From Terriglobus albidus (lineage in GTDB: Bacteria > Acidobacteriota > Terriglobia > Terriglobales > Acidobacteriaceae), in the NCBI RefSeq assembly GCF_025685425.1, contig NZ_JAGTAS010000056.1, positions 248,001 through 312,000 on the forward strand: 64,000 bases of DNA, in the 5' to 3' direction. Shown piece by piece: positions 35,945 through 44,259 of the stretch. Numbering within the stretch: the first letter of the stretch is position 1; every line of letters begins with the position of its first letter. The notes beneath the pieces were generated by a model. The model did no database searches and was not told where the DNA came from. It saw nothing but the letters and a program-made list of their open reading frames with translations. Position numbers and translations under genes: made by a program.

Positions 35945-37338
35945 GCCTCTACCTCTGCAGCCGCATCCATCAGGCCGGTCCGGGCATTGCGTATCTCTTC
36001 AGCCAGGCGGCTGACCTCCTGCTCGTCGGGTGTGCTTGTACCGCTCATCCGCGCGAGAGCGACTTCGCTACGGAGCAGCTTGTCAGCGAAACTGTAATAA
36101 CGGCGGGAATGGCGGCCGCGAATCTTGATCTCCCGGTCAGAGCTCGTGCCCCACGGTGCAAGCTGAACCAGGTCATCCTGGATCTTCTTGTAGTAGGGCG
36201 TTCCTTTGATTGGGTAGGAGACAGTAGTGAAGAAGATATCCGGCTGCGTCCGGCTTACATGCTGGATGGTGGCTTCGATGTCTTCCATCTCTTCGCCATC
36301 GTAGCCCCACATCAGGAACATTCCGCTCTCGATACCGTGGGTCTTGCTCAGTTCAACGGCGCGCTGCACCTGGTCCAGCTTGACGCCGCGCTGCATGGAG
36401 TCCAGAATGCGCTGCGAACCGCTCTCCGATCCGATCCAGACGCGGAAGCAGCCCAGCTCAGCCAGCAGGTCCATCGCCTCTTCATTCAGACGGTCGGCTC
36501 GTGAGATGCATTCAAACGGAATGCGAAGGCCGCGGCGCTTCATCTCGGCGGCATAGGTGCGTAACCAGGTGTGGTTGATAGTAAAGACATCGTCCGAGAC
36601 CCACACCATGTCCGGCTGGTACTCCGAGAGTAGCCACTCTACCTCATCCACCACCAGCAGCGGATCGCGGCGGCGATGGGTGTTGCCATAGACCTGGTGA
36701 CTGCACCACTGGCAGCGGTAGGCACATCCGCGTGCCGTGATGAAGTTGACGGAACCTTTGCCGTGGTGTGTACGCCAGGTATCCACGTACTTCTGGATAT
36801 TCACCATCTTGCGCGCAGGCCAGGGCTGGTCGTCTAGGCACTTGATCTGTGCCCGCGGTGGAGTTTGGCGAAGCTCTCCGTTTTCGAGGTAGGCCAGGCC
36901 ATCGATCTTGCTCACCTGATCGAGTCCGCCTGAACGGATGGCGGTCATCAACTCTTCCAGCGTCAGCTCGCCTTCGCCCAGAACCACAAACTCGGCGCCG
37001 GCATCAAGATATTCTTTGGCGTAGGCCCCGGGCTCCGGACCTCCGACGATCGTTCGCCATCCAGCCTCGCGTGCGATCCGCAGCAGCTCCACTACATTGC
37101 TACGAGTCATCAGATTGGCATAGAGGCCCAGCGTTGACGGTGTCCCTGTCTGCAGGCGTTCGATGAGGGCCGCCTTCGACGAGAAGGTCGTATCGAAGAC
37201 CTCGACATCGAACCCCTTTGCCTGCAGATGTGAGCAGAGATAAAGAATGCCCAGTGGGGCATAGGGCTTCATGATCTGCAGCTCTTTGGGGTCTTCGTAG
37301 AGAAAGTAGCCGTGGGCCAACAGCAGGTCAGGAGTCAT
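35941..37338 (-). CDS. B12-binding-type radical SAM protein D
   Basis: A 465-residue protein with an N-terminal B12-binding-like domain (YEDPKELQIMKPYAPLGILY; VFDTTFSSKAALIERL; TIVGGPEPGAYAKEYL; VVLGEGELTLEELM) and a radical SAM core with C205-A-Y-R-C209-Q-W-C212. It is closely related to protein C just upstream: the first 50 residues share DPK-L--M-PYAPLG-LY and VFDTT. The pair suggests duplication followed by divergence. It overlaps protein C and the methyltransferase by 4 bp. Confidence 0.88.
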   Translation of the reverse strand: MTPDLLLAHGYFLYEDPKELQIMKPYAPLGILYLCSHLQAKGFDVEVFDTTFSSKAALIERLQTGTPSTLGLYANLMTRSNVVELLRIAREAGWRTIVGGPEPGAYAKEYLDAGAEFVVLGEGELTLEELMTAIRSGGLDQVSKIDGLAYLENGELRQTPPRAQIKCLDDQPWPARKMVNIQKYVDTWRTHHGKGSVNFITARGCAYRCQWCSHQVYGNTHRRRDPLLVVDEVEWLLSEYQPDMVWVSDDVFTINHTWLRTYAAEMKRRGLRIPFECISRADRLNEEAMDLLAELGCFRVWIGSESGSQRILDSMQRGVKLDQVQRAVELSKTHGIESGMFLMWGYDGEEMEDIEATIQHVSRTQPDIFFTTVSYPIKGTPYYKKIQDDLVQLAPWGTSSDREIKIRGRHSRRYYSFADKLLRSEVALARMSGTSTPDEQEVSRLAEEIRNARTGLMDAAAEVEA

Positions 37339-38822
37339 ACGGCGCCTCCAGCAGGTGTGAGTGCATGAAGCGGCAGGAAACTTGCTGAGTCCTTGCTGGA
37401 ACGTGGCTGCAGTATGTGTTCTATGTCTCTCCGTTCCTGCGGCTCAAGCGCGGCGATGTGTTTCCACATGGCATCCACCTGCGGCTCATGGTCCGAACCG
37501 CTCTTCCATCCGCTGACTTCCAAGTGCAGCGCATCGCGAATCGTGCGATAGAAGCTGTCGGAGTAAGCGCCGGAGAACATGACGCACAGATCGTCACTGT
37601 CCTTCCAGTTACGTTTTGCCGCCAGCTCGGCCTGGACGCGTTCATAGAAAACCGTTCCCGGCAGGGGGTACGAGATGCTGACACCGATATCATCCGGACG
37701 CGTGGCGCGGACCAAAGCAACTGTTTCCAGCAGCTCCCGCCATCCTTCGCCCGGATAACCAAGCTGCAGGAAGAAGCATGCCTTGATGCCGGCAGTGCGG
37801 AGATGAGTGGTTGCCGCGACTACGTCTGAAACTTGAAGTCGTTTGTCCATCGCATCCAGAACCTTCTGTGATCCTGACTCGACGCCCATCCAGACCTCGT
37901 CGCATCCGCTTTCCGCCAGCAAGGAAACCACATCCTCGCGCAGGAGATCGGCTCTCGCCTGGATCTTGTAAGGAATGACCGCCTCGTAGGTGTGCACCCA
38001 CCGGGCGAAGTCATGCAGCCAGTGCCGGTTCAGGGCAAAAATATCGTCGCTGAACCAGATGTGTTCCGCGCCGTAGTACAGCTTCAGGTCGCGCAGCTCC
38101 CGTGCGACGTCGGCTGCAGGGCGAAGCTGATACTTGTTGCCGGAGATCGGCTTCGCGCACCAGTTGCAGGAATAAGGACAGCCCCGGCTGGCGACGACAT
38201 TCGCGGAAAAGCGCCCGTGAGCATCGGTCCATGCATCGCGGTAGAGGCCCATGTCGATGAGGTCACGCGCCGGCAGCGGCATCTTGGACCAGTCGCTATT
38301 ACGAACCGGATTGCTTCCGCTGCGGTGAAGCGAACCTGCCGTATCCTTCCAGATCAGGCCCGGGATTCCGGATGGATCCTGATTCGCAAGGAGGGCATGG
38401 CATAACTCGGTAAGGGTACCCTCAGCCTCGCCAGTCAGAATGTAGTCCACACCGGCCTTCAGATACTCTTCCGCGAAGTCGGTCTCGTCGGAGCCATGAC
38501 CCACGACGACGGCTCCTGCCGCCTTTCCCAGCCGTGCGATCTGTTCTGCTGTCTGGCGCATGGAGAGCAGACACATCTTCGAGAGAAAGTTGAAGTCATC
38601 CTCGTAAATCACTAGTACCTTTGGATTTTCTCGATTAAGGACCGTCTTTAGACTCCGGAGCGGATTCTTCAGGGTGGTATCAAAGACCGTTACCGAGACG
38701 CCGGAATCACGGAGAGCCGCGGCGGCATAGAGGGTGCCCAAAGGGGCATAGGGCTGCATCTTCCGCAGTTGCTTCGGATCGTTAGCCAGGTGATAGGAGT
38801 GAGTGAGAAGGATATCGGTCAT
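37335..38822 (-). CDS. B12-binding-type radical SAM protein C
   Basis: A 495-residue protein. The N-terminal cobalamin-binding-like domain includes HLANDPKQLRKMQPYAPLG, VFDTTLKNPLRSLKTVL and GAVVVGHGSDETDFAEEYL; the radical SAM motif is C215-P-Y-S-C219-N-W-C222. The C-terminal tail has about 120 residues after the core. It is a paralogue of protein D. It starts 15 bp after protein B ends and overlaps D by 4 bp. Confidence 0.88.
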   Translation of the reverse strand: MTDILLTHSYHLANDPKQLRKMQPYAPLGTLYAAAALRDSGVSVTVFDTTLKNPLRSLKTVLNRENPKVLVIYEDDFNFLSKMCLLSMRQTAEQIARLGKAAGAVVVGHGSDETDFAEEYLKAGVDYILTGEAEGTLTELCHALLANQDPSGIPGLIWKDTAGSLHRSGSNPVRNSDWSKMPLPARDLIDMGLYRDAWTDAHGRFSANVVASRGCPYSCNWCAKPISGNKYQLRPAADVARELRDLKLYYGAEHIWFSDDIFALNRHWLHDFARWVHTYEAVIPYKIQARADLLREDVVSLLAESGCDEVWMGVESGSQKVLDAMDKRLQVSDVVAATTHLRTAGIKACFFLQLGYPGEGWRELLETVALVRATRPDDIGVSISYPLPGTVFYERVQAELAAKRNWKDSDDLCVMFSGAYSDSFYRTIRDALHLEVSGWKSGSDHEPQVDAMWKHIAALEPQERRDIEHILQPRSSKDSASFLPLHALTPAGGAV

Positions 38823-38837
38823 CGTGGGTACTCCGTG

Positions 38838-40400
38838 CTAACAAGCGGCTGCCTGGTCAGGAAGATCCTGACCGGTCACCAACGATCTGCGGGATGCAAG
38901 TGGTCCTGAGAGTCTGGACGCCCAGAGTTCCCAGGGAAAGCCGTAATGGCTTGAACGGACGCGCCAGCTTACGGTCTGTTTGAACAATCGGCGGAGGGCG
39001 GCTGTCTTCAGGGTTTCCTTTTCGTGTCGACGATGAACCTGGCCGTTCAGGAGGAAGTAGTCTGTCATCCGTTTCAGGCGCTCAAGCTCCTCGCCTTGCA
39101 GCCATGGCAAGGCATTCACGCTGAGCGGCAGCTTGATCCACTCTTCCAGGGTTTGGGGCTCCCGCACTCCCAGCTCACGGAGCTGAGGCCAGATGGGAAT
39201 GCCGGGATAAGGGGTAAACAGGTTTGGCGAGAACTGGACGTTGTTGTAGCGCTCCACGATGTCACTCATGGTCTGGAAGGTAAGTACCCTGTCTTCTTCT
39301 GTTTCCCCCGGATATCCAAAGATCAGGTTGAAGTTGATCTTGATGCCGGAGACGTGCGCTTTGCGTGCCGTCTCATACATCTCGTCCACGCGCTGATGGC
39401 GCTTGTTCATCAGCTTTAGCACCCGTGCTGAGGTTGACTCGGTCCCGAAGCCCATCACCTTTACGCCGCTATCGGCCAGGAGTTGCACTTCATCCTGGGT
39501 CATGCGGCAAAGGAAATCGGTCGAGGCCTGAAAGGTCCACTGAAAGCGAACTCCGGAGTTTACGATTCCGCGGGCGATCGCCAATGCCCGCTTTACATCT
39601 ACCGGGAAGTTCGAGTCGAGCAGGGCGACCTCGTCGATCCGGTACTTGCGTACCAGATCGACGAGCTCACCCACCACCCGGTCCGCGTCATAGGCATTGA
39701 AGCGTCGCCGGTATACCACCATGTCGGTGCAGTAGTTGCATGCGTAGGGACAGCCCACGCTGGTGGCGTAGGCCAGCTTGCGATGTCCATTGAGCGGCTC
39801 ATAGGCGTCGAAGTCCGCCAGGTCGTAAGCGGGCGGAGCGAAGCTGCCGATGGGAGCGACGGTGCGCTCGGGATTCTCAATGATCTCGCCGTCCTGTTTC
39901 CAATGAATGCCTGCGATCGGGCCAACTGAACTGCCCTGAGAGAAGGCCTGGGCAAGTTCCAGCATGGTCAGCTCTCCCTGTCCACGTACCACGACATCGA
40001 CGTACGGCTCGCGCACGGTCTGGGCGGGTTCCAGCGAGGGATGCCACCCTCCAAAGATCACCGGAAGTTCGGGGCGGGAAACCTTCAGTGCTTTCGCTGC
40101 GGCGATCGCCCCGCGGATCATCGGCCCCGTCAGCACAGAGATCCCAACGCAGACAGCGTCAGCGCTCTCCGCGACGATGCGTTGTAGATAGTCCTTATGA
40201 ATGCAGGCGTCGATGATGCTGATCCTGAAACCGGCGTCACGCAGAACTCCGGCGAGCGCCAGAAGACAGAGCGGAGCTCCGAGCGGGGGGCCGTCGTAGG
40301 GCGGATAGAACAGCACCACCTTGTCCCGGCCGGGCGAGGGGCATAGCGAACTGTGCACCGGAGCCGGCCGGATGGCGCTGGCTGGCAGCACGTTCAGCAT
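38838..40400 (-). CDS. B12-binding-type radical SAM protein B
   Basis: A 520-residue protein with a B12-binding-like domain (DKVVLFYPPYDGPPLGAPL; ISVLTGPMIRGAIAAAKAL; LPVIFGGWHPSLEPAQTV; VVVRGQGELTMLELAQ) and a radical SAM core with C217-P-Y-A-C221-N-Y-C224. It is clearly homologous to protein A along the whole length, including LADFDAYE before the core, NLFTPYPGIPIW after it, and a C-terminal end AAAC in both. The ATG overlaps the stop of A (ATGCTGA). Confidence 0.88.
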   Translation of the reverse strand: MLNVLPASAIRPAPVHSSLCPSPGRDKVVLFYPPYDGPPLGAPLCLLALAGVLRDAGFRISIIDACIHKDYLQRIVAESADAVCVGISVLTGPMIRGAIAAAKALKVSRPELPVIFGGWHPSLEPAQTVREPYVDVVVRGQGELTMLELAQAFSQGSSVGPIAGIHWKQDGEIIENPERTVAPIGSFAPPAYDLADFDAYEPLNGHRKLAYATSVGCPYACNYCTDMVVYRRRFNAYDADRVVGELVDLVRKYRIDEVALLDSNFPVDVKRALAIARGIVNSGVRFQWTFQASTDFLCRMTQDEVQLLADSGVKVMGFGTESTSARVLKLMNKRHQRVDEMYETARKAHVSGIKINFNLIFGYPGETEEDRVLTFQTMSDIVERYNNVQFSPNLFTPYPGIPIWPQLRELGVREPQTLEEWIKLPLSVNALPWLQGEELERLKRMTDYFLLNGQVHRRHEKETLKTAALRRLFKQTVSWRVRSSHYGFPWELWASRLSGPLASRRSLVTGQDLPDQAAAC

Positions 40401-41908
40401 GCCGCCGCCTCCGCCGGGGTGCGGGCAAGCCGCTTGGCATCCACAGCCGGTTTTCCTTTGGGAATCCGTTTCTTCAGCTTGTTATTCAGCCAGATGTCGA
40501 CCGGAAAGCGGTACACGTCGTGATCAAGACGCCAGCGGGCCGGGAAGGAGATGGCCTTCTGTGCCAACCGGATGATCGGTGGGCGCGTGTCGGCGGCGAT
40601 GGGGATACGGTTGAAGGCCAAGCGCAGGTACTCGCGCGTGTCCTGAAGCCGCTTATGGTCTTCACCCTTCAGCCAGGGCAGTTCGGTGTAACGGGGGAAG
40701 AAGTCTGCCCAGCCCTCCAGCGTGGTCGGCGGCTCGATGCCAATCTCCGCTGTGCGCTTGAAGATCGGAGAGCCCGGGTAGGGCGTAAAGATGTTGGTCC
40801 AGAACTCCGCGCCCGGAAACTTGCGGCAGACGTCGAGCATGAATTCGACAGTCTCGCGGCGTTCCTTCGGTCCTTCGCCGGGGAAGGCAAAGATGATGTT
40901 GAAGGAGGGGCGAATGCCGGCCTCCAGGCAGCGCGCTGCGCTTTCGTAGATCGAGTCGAAGTCCTGGAAGTCCTTGTTCATCGCCTTCAGGATCGTGGGC
41001 GATCCTGAATCGACGCCCTGACATACCTGCCGCAGTCCAGCCCGGCGCAGCAAACGCATATCTTCCAGTGACAGCCTTGCTACCAGGTTCGTTGTTGCCT
41101 GAATACTCCAGGTGTAATGCGAGTTTTCGCGGACCAGACCTTCGGCGATGCCGCGCGCACGGTCAAGATCGACGAGGAAGTTATCATCGACGACCCAGAT
41201 CATCTCCAGCTCATAGCGCCGGCTCAGATCCACGGTCTCTTCGACAAACTGTTCTGGGGGGAGGGCATTCCATTTTCTGCCATAGACGCCACCGTTGGTG
41301 CAGTAGGCGCAGTTGAAGGGGCAGGCGAGACTGGAGGTGTACATTGCCCAGCGGCGTCCGCAGGATCGCTCGTAGGCGTCGAAGTCCGCCAGGTGGTAGG
41401 CCTTCGGCGGCATCTCCACGATGGGGCGCAGCGGTCTCTCTGGCGTAAAGATGATGCGGCCGTCGCGCTTGAAGCCGATACCGGCGATCAGGTCCGGCGC
41501 CGATCCGCTGCTGAGATGCTGCACCAGCTCCAGCATCGCGTCTTCGCCCTGGCCACGGACGACGTAGTCCACGCAGGCGGCTTCGAGCGTCTGTTGCGGC
41601 AGCAGCGACGGATGCCAGCCACCCAGGACGACCGGAAAGTCCGGCTTCCATTCCTTGACGGCTCTGGCGATCGCAACGGTCTCCCGGATCATCGGTCCGG
41701 TGACCAGAGAGACGGCGAGGCAGAGGGCGTCCTTTACCTCTTCGAGAACCCGTTTCTGGAAGTCCGGTGTGATCGTCGAATCGACGAGACAGATCTGGTA
41801 GCCGGCGCGCTCCAACGGTGTCGAAACCGCAAGAATACCCAAAGGCGCCGTCGCTTCCGTACTTGCGAACGACGGGAAGAAGAAGACGATTTTGCGGGAG
41901 CGTGCCAG
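40394..41908 (-). CDS. B12-binding-type radical SAM protein A, first gene of operon, likely CTG start
   Basis: A roughly 504-residue protein. The B12-binding-like domain begins RKIVFFFPSFASTEATAPLG and includes VSLVTGPMIRETVAIARAV, VVLGGWHPSLLPQQTLEA and YVVRGQGEDAMLEL. The core motif is C196-P-F-N-C200-A-Y-C203 (numbered from the CTG). The nearest conventional start (TTG at 41842) would remove the first beta strand that paralogue B has. No ATG, GTG or TTG exists between that point and the in-frame stop upstream, but a CTG at 41908 is preceded by GAGG with 9 bases between. A frameshift near the start is the alternative. The operon continues through seven more genes. Confidence 0.82.
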   Translation of the reverse strand: MARSRKIVFFFPSFASTEATAPLGILAVSTPLERAGYQICLVDSTITPDFQKRVLEEVKDALCLAVSLVTGPMIRETVAIARAVKEWKPDFPVVLGGWHPSLLPQQTLEAACVDYVVRGQGEDAMLELVQHLSSGSAPDLIAGIGFKRDGRIIFTPERPLRPIVEMPPKAYHLADFDAYERSCGRRWAMYTSSLACPFNCAYCTNGGVYGRKWNALPPEQFVEETVDLSRRYELEMIWVVDDNFLVDLDRARGIAEGLVRENSHYTWSIQATTNLVARLSLEDMRLLRRAGLRQVCQGVDSGSPTILKAMNKDFQDFDSIYESAARCLEAGIRPSFNIIFAFPGEGPKERRETVEFMLDVCRKFPGAEFWTNIFTPYPGSPIFKRTAEIGIEPPTTLEGWADFFPRYTELPWLKGEDHKRLQDTREYLRLAFNRIPIAADTRPPIIRLAQKAISFPARWRLDHDVYRFPVDIWLNNKLKKRIPKGKPAVDAKRLARTPAEAAAC

Positions 41909-41947
41909 TTTCGGATACCTCGTTTCGCTCGTTCAAGAAAAACGATA

Positions 41948-42040
41948 GAGACCCGGTCTCATGGCAATGTCACCTGCATGTCAGCGATTTGTAACTGTGT
42001 GGGCGACTTGTTTTTGCTTTGTCACTGGGCGGGACAGTGA
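41948..42040. promoter_or_regulatory. Inverted repeats between the radical SAM operon and GH42 gene
   Basis: Two perfect inverted repeats: GAGACC-C-GGTCTC at 41948-41960, about 40 bp before the proposed CTG start of the operon, and TCACTG-N7-CAGTGA at 42022-42040 in the middle of the divergent region. Either may be an operator; I see no clear -35/-10 pair. Confidence 0.4.
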
Positions 42041-42133
42041 GTTCGCATGTATCCGATTTCAAATGTCTTGCAACAAGAGCCATGATTTGATGTGATGGGA
42101 CGGCGGAAACATCGATGTGAATTGGAGATACAG

Positions 42134-44239
42134 ATGGTGGGAAGTAAACGTTTTCTTGCTTCGATCGGCAAGATGATTCTTTTTGTGTTGGTTGGGCTGG
42201 CTGCTTCCAGGGCAATGGCACAACTGCCCGATACGATCCTCTTCGGAGTTGCTTATTACGACGAATACACACCGGTCGATCGCGTCGAAGAAGATGCACG
42301 GATGATGAAGGCAGCCGGCATCACAGTCGTTCGCATCGCGGAGTCTACGTGGGGAACCCTGGAACCGCAGCCCGGTGTCTTTGATTTCTCCCACATCGAC
42401 CGCACGCTTGCCGCCATGCAGCGGAGCGGGATCAAGGTTATCGTTGGAACGCCGACCTACGCGATTCCGACGTGGCTGGCGCGTCAGCATCCGGAGATCC
42501 TGGTCGTCCGTCGGGAAGGCCAGGCCCGTTACGGCCCTCGCCAGAATATGGACATCACCAATCCCGAGTTCCGGCGGGAGGCTGAGCGGGTGATTGTCGC
42601 TCTCGTGGATCACGTCAAGGACAACCCTGCCGTCATCGGATACCAGGTAGACAACGAAACGAAGGCATACGGCAATACCGGAGCGAATGTGCAGACAGCG
42701 TTCGTCAAGGAGATGCAGCGTAAGTTCCCTAGCCTGGACACTCTGAACCATGCCTTCGGTCTTGATTACTGGAGCAACCGGATCAATCGCTGGGAGGACT
42801 TTCCCTCGGTCGACGCCTCCATCAATGCCAGCCTCTCCAATGCGTTCTCGGAATTTCAGCGGGGACTGGTGACGGAGTATCTTGCCTGGCAGGCCGGTCT
42901 GGTCCGCGCTCATTATCGGCCTGGACAGTTCATCACGCAGAACTTCGATCTAAGCTGGCAGGGCTACTCGTACGGCGTTCAGCCCGAAGTAAACCATTGG
43001 GAGGCAGCCAAGGCGCTCGATGTCGCCGGGATCGATATCTACTATCCCAGCCAGGAAAAACTTACCGGCGCGGGGATTGCCTTTGGCGGGGATGTCGCCC
43101 GTTCCATGAAGAACGGGAAGAACTTCCTGCTCATGGAGACCGAGGCACAGGGGTTTCCGAATTGGACGCCCTATCCCGGCCAGCTTCGATTGCAGGCGTT
43201 CAGCCACATCGCTTCCGGCGCGAATATGGTGGAGTACTGGCACTGGGCCACAACCGCCAACGGGATCGAGACCTACTGGAGGGGAGTGCTCACGCAGGAC
43301 TACCAGCCTAACCCGACCTACGAAGAAGCAAAGACCATCGGCGCCGATCTACAGCGGCTTGGAAGCAAGCTCGTCAATATGAAGAAGCACAATCAGGTCG
43401 CCATGTATGTGAGCAATACAGCGCTCGATGGCTTCGACGCATTCCGCATTAATACAGATGGGGGCATCGGCTACAACAATGTACTCCGCTCGCTCTACGA
43501 TGCGCTCTACCGCATGAACGTGGAGGTGGATCTCATCTCCCCGTCGTCGACGGTCCCGCTGAGCGACTACAAGTTGATCCTTGTACCTGCGCTGTACTCA
43601 GCCAGTGACGCGGAGATCGCGAAGTTGAATGCCTACGCCAAAGCGGGAGGGCACCTGGTCTACACCTTCAAGAGCGGCTTCTCCGACGAGAACACGAAGG
43701 TGCGCTATGCTGCGCAACCTGGTGGCATCTCTGAAGCTGCGGGCGTGAAATACAGTGAGTTCGCGATTCCGGAGGGTGTCACGTTGGATGGTGATCCTTT
43801 CGGTGTCGGCGAGCAGGACAATAAGGTGCGTTGGTGGATGGAGTTTCTGAATCCTACAACAGCAACTGTTCTTGCACGCTACAAGCACTCGTCGTGGCCC
43901 GCATATGCCGCCGTGACACGCAATACCTACGGCAAAGGCGAAGTCACTTACGTCGGCTTTATGCCGACGGATGCGACGGCTGAAAAGATCCTCGAAGATG
44001 CTGTGAAACGAGCCGGTGTCGAGTCGCTGCCGGGCGCCCATTTCCCCATGATTGTCCGCAGCGGAACGTTGCAGAATGGCCATCTGGTTCACTATTTCCT
44101 GAACTACTCGAAGGATAAGCAGCAAGTGAGCTACGGTTATCAAAACGGAAGTGATCTTCTTTCAGGAAAACAGATCAGCCGCGGACGGGCGTTGGATCTT
44201 GCTCCATGGGGAGTCGCGATTGTGGAGGAGAGTCAGTAA
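42134..44239 (+). CDS. Secreted GH42-family beta-galactosidase
   Basis: A 701-residue enzyme with a signal peptide (MILFVLVGLAASRAMAQ region), a GH42 TIM barrel starting FGVAYYDEY and containing the proton donor in GYQVDNE (E175) and the nucleophile in LLMETEAQG (E335), a trimerisation/beta-galactosidase middle domain (about 420-620, VEVDLISPSSTVPLSDYKLI), and a small C-terminal beta domain. It cleaves terminal beta-galactosides, here outside the cytoplasm. I start at 42134 because GGAG lies 6 bases upstream and a signal peptide follows; the frame extends 14 codons further. It is divergent from the radical SAM operon and near GH59 and aldose epimerase genes. Confidence 0.9.
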   Translation: MVGSKRFLASIGKMILFVLVGLAASRAMAQLPDTILFGVAYYDEYTPVDRVEEDARMMKAAGITVVRIAESTWGTLEPQPGVFDFSHIDRTLAAMQRSGIKVIVGTPTYAIPTWLARQHPEILVVRREGQARYGPRQNMDITNPEFRREAERVIVALVDHVKDNPAVIGYQVDNETKAYGNTGANVQTAFVKEMQRKFPSLDTLNHAFGLDYWSNRINRWEDFPSVDASINASLSNAFSEFQRGLVTEYLAWQAGLVRAHYRPGQFITQNFDLSWQGYSYGVQPEVNHWEAAKALDVAGIDIYYPSQEKLTGAGIAFGGDVARSMKNGKNFLLMETEAQGFPNWTPYPGQLRLQAFSHIASGANMVEYWHWATTANGIETYWRGVLTQDYQPNPTYEEAKTIGADLQRLGSKLVNMKKHNQVAMYVSNTALDGFDAFRINTDGGIGYNNVLRSLYDALYRMNVEVDLISPSSTVPLSDYKLILVPALYSASDAEIAKLNAYAKAGGHLVYTFKSGFSDENTKVRYAAQPGGISEAAGVKYSEFAIPEGVTLDGDPFGVGEQDNKVRWWMEFLNPTTATVLARYKHSSWPAYAAVTRNTYGKGEVTYVGFMPTDATAEKILEDAVKRAGVESLPGAHFPMIVRSGTLQNGHLVHYFLNYSKDKQQVSYGYQNGSDLLSGKQISRGRALDLAPWGVAIVEESQ

Positions 44240-44259
44240 TAGTTCCCACTGAGGGCATC

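Noticed and set aside
30762-41908. Interpretation of the radical SAM operon as a hopanoid or bacteriochlorophyll cluster
   Set aside because: No squalene-hopene cyclase, hpn, bch or other pathway genes are nearby; only the general protein architecture is shared.
41211-41936. A 241-codon minus-strand frame over the first radical SAM gene
   Set aside because: It is out of frame with the conserved radical SAM protein and rich in Arg and Gly as expected for a shadow frame. Its first codons could matter only if a frameshift near the start joins it to gene A.
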